DNA of 23,161 bases from a virus: positions 1 to 23,161 of IMG/VR virus record IMGVR_UViG_3300033698_000021, one strand, 5' to 3'. Of this stretch, positions 1 to 5,597 are shown one piece after another (the first letter of the stretch is position 1; the number at the start of each line of letters is the position of its first letter). Below the pieces are notes generated by a model. It was not told the DNA's origin. It worked only from the letters and a program-made list of their open reading frames with translations, and searched no databases. The translations under genes and the position numbers were made by a program.

Positions 1-104
1 TCAGTGGGAGCCCGGTGAAGGGAATGTCAAAACACTGACTGCGCTCGGAGAGGCTTTCGCCGAGGCATCTTCGGACAGGGGTTCGACTCCCCTCGCCTCC
101 ACCA
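1..104 (+). ncRNA. ssrA: tmRNA (ssrA), 3' end only
   Basis: This is the 3' part of transfer-messenger RNA, which rescues stalled ribosomes. The tRNA-like end is clear: T-stem AGGGG (77-81), T-loop TTCGACT (82-88), T-stem CCCCT (89-93), acceptor 3' strand CGCCTCC (94-100), discriminator A101 and an encoded CCA at 102-104. Upstream, CTCGG (48-52) can pair with CCGAG (60-64), as in the last pseudoknot domain. The 5' half and the tag reading frame lie before the window. The strong terminator at 162-197 is in the right place to end this RNA. The serine integrase gene ends inside it on the other strand, so this is very probably the phage integration site. The main uncertainty is which of these bases are host and which are phage. 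Confidence 0.9.
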
Positions 105-1692
105 ACAAGGTCAAACTACTATCAAGAGGGCATGGGCTGCTTTCTTGTGTAGTTTCACCATAACCGCCAGTGGGCCGACTGGCGGTTTTTTTATTTTTCT
201 TTTCACCGGAGGTATTATTAGGAATGGTTAAGATATCCATGTCAATGCGGTCATCATATACAGTAACACGCTCCACGAATACCTGAATAGCTTTTTTCTG
301 TTCTTCAGGGGGCATTTCTTTAATATTTCTGTATCGAGCTAAAAAGGAGCGTATTTGCTCCCGGGTAAGTGAATGAGTCTGCTGCTGAAGCTTTGCTTCT
401 TCCAACCTAATACGTAGAGCAGATCTCGATGCCTCTAACTCATCCATTTTTTCTTTCATAGATTCATGGAACATGCCGGCAGCAATCGCATTGACTATAT
501 TTTTAATTTCAATTTCCACTGCCGCTAGCTGCTTTTCAATAGCAGCTATTTGTTTTGGGATTTCCGAGCTTTTAGAGGCTGCATGATTATAAATCATATC
601 AGTGGCCAAGTCGATAACATGATCAGAAAAAAGATTTTCATAAAGCGCATCAAGGACTTTCTCTTCGATAAATGCCTTATTAATAGGCTTCATATCGCAG
701 GTTTTTTTAGTTTTTCTAGTGCTGCAGCCATAATAGGCATATTCGGTTTTATTTCTTCCCATCTTTGCCCGATTTCCTACCATGGCCGCTCCACATTTAC
801 CACAGAAGATCCTGCCAGATAACAAATAAACAATCTTCGCAGAATAGGCACCAGAGGCCCTTTTATTCGCTTTCAATCTTGCTTGCACCCTTTCCCATAA
901 ATCTTTTGAAATAATAGCCGGGCATCCACCCGGAATACGGACAATTTCATCATCAGGTTTTAACCTATGGCTGTTTCTTTTTCCGTTATACATTTTGGCG
1001 GCCTTATTAAACACAAATATACCGATATATTTTTCATTTGTCAGCAGGTCATGGATGCTATTCTTACTAAAAGGATTGCCAGCTTTTGTTTTATAACCTC
1101 GGGAATTAAGAGCATCTATTATAGCCCCATAACCGTGGCCATCGGCATACATGTTAAAAATAAGGCGGACCGCTTCCGCTTCATATTCGTTTATAACATA
1201 TCTTTTATCAGGTCCGACATCGAAGCCCAAAGGAGGGATGCCGCCGGTGTGTTTGCACTGATAAGCGGTCTCTTTCATTCCCTTCATAACTTCCCGGGAA
1301 AGGTTCTTGCTGTAATATTCGGCCATACCCTCCAACACTGACTCAAGGATTATAGACTCTGGGCTATCATCAAGGTTTTCTAGAACGGAGATCAGGCGAA
1401 CTCCGCACTTTTTTAAGTGCCTTTTATAATAAGCAGAGTCAAATCGGTCACGGCTGAAGCGGTCAAGTTTATGCACGATAACAGCTTGAAAAAGGCCACT
1501 TTCCGCATCTTTCATCATTTGGAGAAATTGAGGCCGCTGGTCCGTAGTGGCCGACTTGGCCTCATCAGCATAAATACGAATAATGTTATAACCTTCCCGA
1601 GCAGCGTATTCTTTTATTGCCCGCACTTGGGCATCGATAGACTCTTCTCTTTGATTATCACTGCTATAACGGGCATAAATTACTGCATTCAA
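1..1692 (-). CDS. large serine recombinase (phage integrase)
   Basis: Site-specific integrase that inserts and, with a directionality factor, excises the phage. The 563-residue product has an N-terminal resolvase domain (about 1-140) with the catalytic serine in YARYSSD (Ser10) and arginines in KLDRFSRD (Arg78, Arg81), a recombinase domain (about 145-280), a zinc ribbon (Cys297, Cys300, Cys323, Cys332) and a coiled coil (about 380-440). The start is taken as TTG at 1692 because AAAGGAGG lies seven bases upstream. An in-frame TTG at 1710 lies ahead of that site. Family domains end near residue 495. The last ~65 residues are an odd tail: 503-511 come from the ssrA terminator and 530-563 are antisense to ssrA, giving the ARGVEPLSE-type peptide typical of reading through tRNA-like ends. 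It is the last gene of the repressor operon. Confidence 0.93.
   Translation of the reverse strand: MNAVIYARYSSDNQREESIDAQVRAIKEYAAREGYNIIRIYADEAKSATTDQRPQFLQMMKDAESGLFQAVIVHKLDRFSRDRFDSAYYKRHLKKCGVRLISVLENLDDSPESIILESVLEGMAEYYSKNLSREVMKGMKETAYQCKHTGGIPPLGFDVGPDKRYVINEYEAEAVRLIFNMYADGHGYGAIIDALNSRGYKTKAGNPFSKNSIHDLLTNEKYIGIFVFNKAAKMYNGKRNSHRLKPDDEIVRIPGGCPAIISKDLWERVQARLKANKRASGAYSAKIVYLLSGRIFCGKCGAAMVGNRAKMGRNKTEYAYYGCSTRKTKKTCDMKPINKAFIEEKVLDALYENLFSDHVIDLATDMIYNHAASKSSEIPKQIAAIEKQLAAVEIEIKNIVNAIAAGMFHESMKEKMDELEASRSALRIRLEEAKLQQQTHSLTREQIRSFLARYRNIKEMPPEEQKKAIQVFVERVTVYDDRIDMDILTIPNNTSGEKKNKKTASRPTGGYGETTQESSPCPLDSSLTLLVEARGVEPLSEDASAKASPSAVSVLTFPSPGSH
40..110. other. probable left prophage attachment junction at ssrA 3' end
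   Basis: Host ssrA sequence meets phage integrase sequence here, so the recombination crossover should lie in or just after the tRNA-like 3' end of ssrA. Phages that target tRNA or tmRNA genes usually carry sequence that rebuilds the 3' end, and the tRNA-like end is intact here. The exact core cannot be fixed without the right junction, which is outside the window. The interval given is approximate. Confidence 0.4.
162..197 (+). terminator. Rho-independent terminator downstream of ssrA
   Basis: A perfect 10-bp stem (162-171 with 178-187), six-base loop GGGCCG, then a run of T residues on the plus strand. It suits the end of the tmRNA transcript. On the opposite strand it is read as codons 503-511 of the integrase, so the same DNA is both terminator and coding sequence. 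Confidence 0.85.
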
Positions 1693-1729
1693 TTCACTAC
1701 CTCCTTTCAATCCCTATTGAAGGGAGTTT

Positions 1730-2194
1730 TTAATTTTTAAAATCAGGATCCGGCAATTCAATTAAACCAAGCTCACTAGCGAGCCTATACATATGCTTAC
1801 ATGGCAGCTTCCTCTCTTTGAAGTCGGGACATGTGCAAGACTCTAAAGTAGTGCGATAAGTGCGATCACCGACAAAAATCCCAAAACGATTTTCCTTGTC
1901 AATTTCTTTGATAGTTATATCGCTGGTATTAGCCCTCATCATCCTTCTTTGTTGGTGTTCGGAGCTGGAGCAAGGGTCCCACTTTTTCCATATTTCTTCG
2001 GCAGGAGTTTTGAGATAGCGGATGTCATTTTTAATTAGCAACCACACTAGCAGGAGATAAATGATCAGGCCACAAGAGAACTGACTAGTGGATAATTCGC
2101 TGGCACCTGTTAGCATGTTTATAAAGGCCAATACTACGATAATTAGCAGGAAAAGTGCTAATTTTCCCTTTTTTGAGCTCAAAATTAACCTCAT
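1730..2194 (-). CDS. small membrane protein with SWIM zinc finger
   Basis: A 154-residue protein with two predicted membrane segments (about 11-29 and 38-56) and a C-terminal cytosolic part ending in a SWIM-type zinc finger: Cys120-x-Cys122, then Cys132-x-His134 (CTCPDF...PCKH). SWIM domains bind nucleic acid or protein in other families, but the role of this protein is unknown. The start is ATG at 2194, with AAAGGAGGTG placed correctly upstream. It lies between the repressor and the integrase on the same strand, 14 bp after the repressor stop, so it is probably expressed in the lysogen. That context suggests an accessory lysogeny function such as superinfection exclusion or host modulation, which is inference only. 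The SWIM call is firm; the function is not. Confidence 0.8.
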   Translation of the reverse strand: MRLILSSKKGKLALFLLIIVVLAFINMLTGASELSTSQFSCGLIIYLLLVWLLIKNDIRYLKTPAEEIWKKWDPCSSSEHQQRRMMRANTSDITIKEIDKENRFGIFVGDRTYRTTLESCTCPDFKERKLPCKHMYRLASELGLIELPDPDFKN

Positions 2195-2208
2195 AAACAA
2201 CACCTCCT

Positions 2209-2622
2209 TTATTCCTGTTGACACTCATCTTCAAGTTTGTAGGCGTAAGAGAGTAGCGCTGTTTGCCTTTTCACATCTAACAAGTTAAATATTCGAAGGA
2301 GCTCCACTTCTTGATCTGACAATTCCCGCCCTTCCTCCTTTCCGTTTTTAACAATCAATGTAGTGGCATGATTCCCCTGAACGACAGCACTATTATGTAT
2401 ATTACTGGCTGATATACCGGGGTGCTCCTTACCGGTCAACAGATAATCGCAGGAGACGCCTAAAAATTCAGCAATTTTTGGTATTAAGTCGGCTGAAGGA
2501 TTTATTCCTTTGTTTTTCCAATCGGAAACCGTATTACTGCGAACCCCTACATGTTTAGCAAGGTCTGCTTGCTTTTTCCCGCTTCTTTTAAGCACATCAA
2601 AAATTCTTTCGCTGATCGTCAC
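2209..2622 (-). CDS. XRE-family phage repressor (CI-like)
   Basis: A 137-residue DNA-binding protein. The helix-turn-helix covers about 17-47 (KQADLAKHVGVRSNTVSDW). A middle segment (about 72-93) is followed by a helical C-terminal part (LSDQEVELLRIF) common in short Firmicutes phage repressors. It probably binds the repeated half-sites in 2668-2808 to control the divergent promoters. The start is GTG at 2622, with GGGAGGTG seven bases upstream; the open frame extends to 2703 but would include promoter sequence. No LexA/S24 peptidase domain is visible, so RecA-driven self-cleavage is not expected. It is the first gene of the leftward operon with the SWIM protein and integrase. Confidence 0.88.
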   Translation of the reverse strand: MTISERIFDVLKRSGKKQADLAKHVGVRSNTVSDWKNKGINPSADLIPKIAEFLGVSCDYLLTGKEHPGISASNIHNSAVVQGNHATTLIVKNGKEEGRELSDQEVELLRIFNLLDVKRQTALLSYAYKLEDECQQE

Positions 2623-2657
2623 CTTTCTACACCTCCCAACAAAAAATAAATTTTCTA

Positions 2658-2686
2658 TTGACAAATTCGAAAAACCGTTATAAAAT
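2658..2686 (+). promoter_or_regulatory. rightward early promoter (sigma-A type)
   Basis: TTGACA (2658-2663), a 17-base spacer and TAAAAT (2681-2686) make a near-consensus vegetative promoter reading into the early operon that starts at 2837. The spacer and the -10 box are covered by operator-like repeats, which fits repression in the lysogen. Confidence 0.75.
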
Positions 2687-2704
2687 AGCGGTAAACCGAA
2701 CAAA
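2677..2704 (-). promoter_or_regulatory. possible leftward promoter for the repressor operon
   Basis: On the minus strand TATAAC (2677-2682) could be a -10 box, with a weak TTTGTT-like -35 about 16 bases further upstream (2699-2704). It would overlap the rightward promoter back to back, so one set of operators could control both. The -35 is poor and the call is tentative. Confidence 0.35.
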
Positions 2705-2760
2705 AAAACACAAAAATATCATAAACCCACGAAAAACCGTTATTTTTCGAGGGGCAAAAG

Positions 2761-2798
2761 GTGCTATTCATAATGCCGTCACAGTATAAGAATAGCAC
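2761..2798. repeat. inverted repeat in the early leader
   Basis: GTGCTATTC (2761-2769) and GAATAGCAC (2790-2798) are perfect 9-base inverted arms separated by 20 bases. They lie between the rightward promoter and the first early gene. They could be a distal operator, since the arms resemble the ATAGC half-site, or an RNA hairpin in the leader. Confidence 0.6.
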
Positions 2799-2836
2799 TA
2801 AACCGAACTAAAAGCAAGTAGAAAGGAGGGAAAGAA

Positions 2837-3007
2837 GTGGAAAAATATCTGACTCCCGAGCAGGTAGCAGAAATATTTGGAGTCAAGACCCGCACGGTAT
2901 GGGACTGGATCCGCAAGAAAAAACTCGGGGCTATTAAGTCCGGAAGACTTTATCACATTTCACTAGAACAACTCAAAGAGTTTCAGGAGGCTAGAAAAAC
3001 AAAGTAG
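2837..3007 (+). CDS. excisionase-like small HTH protein (MerR/HTH_17 type)
   Basis: A 56-residue protein starting MEKYLTPEQVAEIFGV. The pattern LTPEQVAEIFGVKTRTVWDWIRKKKLGAIKSGRLYHI is a complete excisionase/AlpA-type winged-helix DNA-binding domain, which normally recognises DNA at an attachment site or promoter. The start is GTG at 2837 behind AAGGAGGG. It is the first gene of the rightward operon, where a Cro-like regulator or a recombination directionality factor is expected. Which of the two it is cannot be told from sequence alone. The domain fills the whole protein, so it is not truncated. Confidence 0.8.
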   Translation: MEKYLTPEQVAEIFGVKTRTVWDWIRKKKLGAIKSGRLYHISLEQLKEFQEARKTK

Positions 3008-3015
3008 GAGGCAAT

Positions 3016-3045
3016 ATGCCAGAAAGGGGGCGAGAAAAGGCGTGA
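3016..3045 (+). other. nine-codon mini-ORF coupled to the next gene
   Basis: ATG at 3016 follows TAGGAGG at ideal spacing and encodes nine codons (MPERGREKA). Its TGA stop overlaps the GTG start of the next gene as GTGA (3042-3045). That next gene has only a distant binding site of its own (AAAGGGGG, 11 bases away). The mini-ORF may therefore act as a translational coupler. It could also be the remnant of a longer gene or chance. Confidence 0.35.
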
Positions 3046-3248
3046 AGCTTGATATTTTCAGGATAAGCCTGAACAGAAAAACAGGAAAGCAGCTCGGCAA
3101 GGAATATATCAGAGAAACCCAAAAGGATAAGAAGTTAGTAGCAGAAGCCAGCGTAGCCTTACTCACTGGTCTGACAATGGACGAAGCATACAAAGCCATA
3201 TCAAAAGCTTTTAATGAACGTTTTCAGGGAGGTGAAGCAAGTGGATAA
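3042..3248 (+). CDS. small early phage protein, unknown function
   Basis: A 68-residue basic protein starting MKLDIFRISLNRKTGKQLG. It has no membrane segment and no motif I recognise. The C-terminal half (ALLTGLTMDEAYKAISKAF) is predicted to be helical. The GTG start overlaps the stop of an upstream mini-ORF (GTGA), so translation is probably coupled. Its 3' end overlaps a GTG that begins the broken frame at 3241. Position just after the excisionase-like gene places it in the early regulatory block. Coding is supported by the spacing and regular composition; the function is not known. Confidence 0.6.
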   Translation: MKLDIFRISLNRKTGKQLGKEYIRETQKDKKLVAEASVALLTGLTMDEAYKAISKAFNERFQGGEASG

Positions 3249-3387
3249 TACCACCATTAAGCAGGAATATACTGACGAATAGCTATAGCAGACCACAGGG
3301 GCTACAAAAATTTGGCCAACATGGACTAAGGCTTTATGGGACAAGCTCATAAAAGCAAGCGCAATTGAAGCCACCCCCAAATGGTGA
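3241..3387 (+). pseudogene. small ORF interrupted by two in-frame amber codons
   Basis: GTG at 3241 follows GGGAGGTGA at good spacing and opens a frame of 48 codons ending in TGA at 3385. The frame contains two TAG codons only two codons apart (3280-3282 and 3286-3288). After them the reading is protein-like (TTGATKIWPTWTKALWDKLI...). Both TAGs could each arise from a CAG glutamine codon by one C-to-T change. The simplest reading is a decayed small early gene. Intact TAG stops elsewhere in the window argue against general stop-codon reassignment. Confidence 0.5.
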
Positions 3388-3461
3388 TATTACTACAAAT
3401 ATTCTAAAAAGTAAAAGGAGCCACGAGAAATACCAAAGGACAGGGAAAGGAGGCGAGGTAT

Positions 3462-3644
3462 ATGAAACCAATGACTAATGAAGAGCTCCTTGAGCTTGTG
3501 GTCAAATTGCACATGGCTGTTTCCCTTGCGGTTAAAAAAGGTAAATTCAAGCAAGATGCTCGCAATTTTTTGGAACGAATGAAACACGAGGCCGATCAAG
3601 CGCTTGGACAGATAAACGAAGATTTTTACCGTTACTATGATTAA
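3462..3644 (+). CDS. small helical early phage protein, unknown function
   Basis: A 60-residue protein starting MKPMTNEELLELVVKLH, mostly helical with no cysteines and no membrane segment. GGGAAAGGAGG stands just upstream of the ATG, which supports this start; a second ATG at codon 4 is a less likely alternative. The stop overlaps the start of a following 26-codon ORF (ATG at 3637). I do not recognise the family. Its place among short early genes behind the excisionase-like gene suggests host takeover or regulation, but nothing in the sequence shows this. Confidence 0.65.
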   Translation: MKPMTNEELLELVVKLHMAVSLAVKKGKFKQDARNFLERMKHEADQALGQINEDFYRYYD

Positions 3645-3717
3645 GAATCCGCAAAAATACCAGCCAAGGCCCCAGAACCATCTAATAAAGCTTTTGATAG
3701 AAGGTAGTAAGCCATGA
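3637..3717 (+). CDS. possible 26-residue early phage peptide
   Basis: The ATG at 3637 overlaps the end of the previous gene, and the TGA overlaps the ATG of the next ORF as ATGA (3714-3717). The peptide is MIKNPQKYQPRPQNHLIKLL plus a short tail: basic, proline- and glutamine-rich. No separate ribosome binding site is visible, so translation would depend on coupling. The double overlap is the main support. Confidence 0.4.
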   Translation: MIKNPQKYQPRPQNHLIKLLIEGSKP

Positions 3718-3815
3718 ATATGACCTGCACAAGATGCGGAAAAGAGTGGAATGTAAGTATTCTCAAAATTACCCCGCCGACCGCTTACATTTGCCCACAC
3801 TGCGCCAGTAAGTAA
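3714..3815 (+). CDS. 33-residue zinc-ribbon-like peptide
   Basis: A short protein with two paired cysteine motifs, CTRCG near the N-terminus and CPHC near the C-terminus. They would form one compact zinc ribbon or knuckle. ATG at 3714 overlaps the preceding stop (ATGA); a weak GAAGG motif lies upstream. Peptides like this are common in early regions of Firmicutes phages. Its partner or nucleic-acid target is unknown. Confidence 0.5.
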   Translation: MNMTCTRCGKEWNVSILKITPPTAYICPHCASK

Positions 3816-3828
3816 AGGAGGGAACGTG

Positions 3829-4626
3829 ATGCACAACTATATATGCGCCGGCTGCGGAGCATTTCTAGATCCGGGCGAGAGATGCGAATGCCAAGTAGAA
3901 AAAAGGAGGGATGCGGAACAACTGAACCCGTTGAGCTCACTATTTAAAAACCACAACAGCATAGTTTTATTTGACGTAGAGACGACTGGCCTTGACTGCG
4001 AAAGCTGCGAAATCATCGAGCTGGCAGCCTTAAAACTAAAAACTAATATTTACGGCAGCCCGAGGATAGATCAGAAGTTAGAGCTTTTTATTAAGTTACC
4101 GGAAGGTCAAAGGGTCCCAGAAGAAATCACAAAATTAACCGGCATTACAGACGAGAAACTAGAAAAGGAAGGAGTTAGCAGAACAGAGGCAGCAACTTTA
4201 TTCTCGATCATGTTGAGCGACGGCCCGACGTTGATGGTAGCCCACAATGCACACTTTGATGTAAGCTTCGTAGGAGTAATGCTTCGCAAAGAAAATAAGC
4301 TGCCAACGGCCAAGATTAATGTTCTAGATACCCTGACCATTTACAAAGACCGCAGAGAATACCCGCACCGTCTGGAAAATGCCATCGAAGCATACAATCT
4401 CAAGGATAAAGTAAGGAATAGTCATAGAGCCATAGATGACGTGCATGCCCTTTATGAAGTGCTCAAAGCCATGGCTAAAGAAAGAGATGATCTAGTAGCT
4501 TACATAAACCTAATAGGATACAACCCCAAGTATGGAGTAAACGGCAGAAAGCTAAAAAACCTGCGATACGAACCCCAGCCATACGGCCAAAGGGAAACCC
4601 TAGTGCAGCGGCTCGGGATCGCTTAA
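3829..4626 (+). CDS. DEDDh 3'-5' exonuclease (DnaQ/epsilon-like) with N-terminal zinc knuckle
   Basis: A 265-residue exonuclease of the DNA polymerase III epsilon/RNase T fold. All motifs are present: ExoI FDVETTGL (Asp49, Glu51), ExoII AHNAHFD (Asp144), and ExoIII His199 with Asp204 (NSHRAIDD). This is the DEDDh set, and the protein should be an active metal-dependent 3'-5' exonuclease on DNA or RNA. A short N-terminal segment (Cys6, Cys9, Cys19, Cys21) looks like a small zinc site and is an addition to the usual domain. The start is ATG at 3829, six bases after GGAGGG, in preference to GTG at 3826. In the early block it may serve repair, proofreading or nucleic-acid turnover. No polymerase gene is nearby, so its partner is unclear. 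Confidence 0.88.
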   Translation: MHNYICAGCGAFLDPGERCECQVEKRRDAEQLNPLSSLFKNHNSIVLFDVETTGLDCESCEIIELAALKLKTNIYGSPRIDQKLELFIKLPEGQRVPEEITKLTGITDEKLEKEGVSRTEAATLFSIMLSDGPTLMVAHNAHFDVSFVGVMLRKENKLPTAKINVLDTLTIYKDRREYPHRLENAIEAYNLKDKVRNSHRAIDDVHALYEVLKAMAKERDDLVAYINLIGYNPKYGVNGRKLKNLRYEPQPYGQRETLVQRLGIA

Positions 4627-4641
4627 GAAAGGAGGATGGAG

Positions 4642-4725
4642 ATGTCGAGTGGAGTCATAATCACCATCATTATATGCACGACCCTAATCATACTGGCCAG
4701 CATGAACAACCAAAAGAAAAAGTAA
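4642..4725 (+). CDS. 27-residue single-pass membrane peptide
   Basis: A tiny hydrophobic protein: MSSGVIITIIICTTLIILAS followed by a basic tail (NNQKKK). It is one membrane helix with a charged C-terminus. GAAAGGAGG stands eleven bases before the ATG, and an AAAGGAGG for the next gene follows its stop. The clean ribosome binding site and packing between neighbours support coding. The function is unknown; the size and shape recall small phage membrane effectors. Confidence 0.55.
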   Translation: MSSGVIITIIICTTLIILASMNNQKKK

Positions 4726-4738
4726 AGGAGGAGGCCCT

Positions 4739-5008
4739 ATGGATAAAAGCTTTAAGGAGACAGTGGACGAGCTTCTTGGGATTACGACGCCGGCCAAGGA
4801 CTTTGAGGAGGCTGAACGCTACGCTATACGCAAACTACAGATAGCCAAGGAAAGAGAGCCGGATGCAGCACACTACGACGAATACTACCTAGCCCTACTT
4901 ACTGCAGATGTCTACAGAGAAATGATGTTTTCAAGATACACCATGGAATTATGCATGGCTCGGCAAGCAGTAGAAGCGGCCGGATCCAAGGCGACGACCA
5001 CCGTTTAA
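4739..5008 (+). CDS. hypothetical early phage protein
   Basis: An 89-residue mostly helical, acidic protein starting MDKSFKETVDELLGITTP, with no membrane segment and no recognisable catalytic motif. The strong AAAGGAGGAGG site upstream supports the ATG at 4739. It follows the small membrane peptide by 13 bp and precedes another small membrane protein, in one tight co-oriented operon. I do not recognise the family. The aromatic-rich centre (AAHYDEYYLALLTADVYREM) suggests a folded helical bundle rather than a disordered linker. Confidence 0.7.
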   Translation: MDKSFKETVDELLGITTPAKDFEEAERYAIRKLQIAKEREPDAAHYDEYYLALLTADVYREMMFSRYTMELCMARQAVEAAGSKATTTV

Positions 5009-5023
5009 AAGGAGGGAAAAACA

Positions 5024-5371
5024 GTGCTAAAAACACAAAAAGGGCAGCTGCCCACCACGAACGAACAGCTACCCAGTGGAGCCCTCCGGAGAGAGCATAA
5101 CCACAAGGCCATTATACCACATATGGCCCAAAAGATAAATAAATATACGACTACCATAGCGATATCCCTAGGAATATCAACAATAATTACTCCATTAGCA
5201 GTAAAAGCAGCATATGTGCAGCGTGGATACTTCGCATTTGGAGGAGAATACCTGATTCCGATATTAGCGGTCGCTATAGGAATGGCCATAGCCAATGAGC
5301 CAGAGTTTATAGCAGAAATAAAATCTCTGCTCGATGAGGCAGAGCAACAAGAAAAAAGGGGAGGAGAATAA
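5024..5371 (+). CDS. small membrane protein, unknown function
   Basis: A 115-residue protein with a basic, polar N-terminus and two hydrophobic segments (about 42-60, ISLGISTIITPLAV; and about 77-91, IPILAVAIGMAIA), then an acidic C-terminal tail rich in Glu. The start is GTG at 5024 behind AAAAGGAGGG. A later ATG (MAQKINKY) would remove the polar N-terminus and is an alternative. The stop lies two bases before the next start. No family is recognised. Its place before the Gam gene is not informative. Confidence 0.65.
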   Translation: MLKTQKGQLPTTNEQLPSGALRREHNHKAIIPHMAQKINKYTTTIAISLGISTIITPLAVKAAYVQRGYFAFGGEYLIPILAVAIGMAIANEPEFIAEIKSLLDEAEQQEKRGGE

Positions 5372-5373
5372 GC

Positions 5374-5595
5374 ATGGAAGACAATAAAACCGCAATTCAG
5401 ATCCTGACAAAAACACTTGAGGAGCTGGCAAGTAAAGCAACTCGATTGGAATTTGAAAACCAAGAGCTGAAGAAAAGCTCCGAGGACTGGTTTAAATACT
5501 ACTGCGAAAAGAAAGAACAGGTAGAAAAACTGACGAATGAGCTCGACCAAGTAAAAGCCGAGCTGGAAGCATTAAAAAGGGAGAAAGGAGAATAG
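5374..5595 (+). CDS. coiled-coil protein upstream of Gam
   Basis: A 73-residue protein that is almost entirely a coiled coil, with regular leucine spacing and alternating Lys/Glu (LTKTLEELASKATRLEFENQ and VEKLTNELDQVKAELEALKR). It is probably a dimer. The ATG at 5374 is two bases after the preceding stop, with GGGGAGGA upstream. It sits directly before the Gam-like gene with a two-base gap. A partner role in the recombination module is possible but not shown. Confidence 0.65.
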   Translation: MEDNKTAIQILTKTLEELASKATRLEFENQELKKSSEDWFKYYCEKKEQVEKLTNELDQVKAELEALKREKGE

Positions 5596-5597
5596 CC

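Larger units (their letters stand above)
2668..2808. promoter_or_regulatory. phage operator region with repeated half-sites
   Basis: CGAAAAACCGTTAT occurs twice (2668-2681 and 2730-2743). An imperfect dyad, ACCGTTAT-AAA-ATAGCGGT (2674-2692), covers the rightward -10 box. An 18-base segment at 2684-2701 recurs at 2791-2808 with 16 of 18 bases identical. Related half-sites (GTGCTAT, ATAGCACT) appear at 2761-2767 and 2793-2799. This layout is that of a multi-site repressor operator between divergent operons. Confidence 0.65.

Noticed and set aside
2623-2703. Longer repressor start at 2703
   Set aside because: It would place promoter and operator sequence in the protein, and no ribosome site precedes it; GTG at 2622 has a clear one.
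3241-3387. TAG recoding as glutamine in this phage
   Set aside because: Many well-supported genes in the window end in TAG (for example 3007, 5595, 6167, 7256, 12659, 17064), so general reassignment would fuse or extend them.
3393-3836. A 147-codon minus-strand frame opposite the small early genes
   Set aside because: It is hydrophobic and low in coding signs, with no ribosome site, and it overlaps several plus-strand ORFs that have sites and stop/start overlaps.
5005-5550. A long minus-strand open frame of 181 codons opposite the early membrane and coiled-coil genes
   Set aside because: It runs antisense to genes with good ribosome sites and has no site of its own; it is a shadow of the plus-strand codon pattern.
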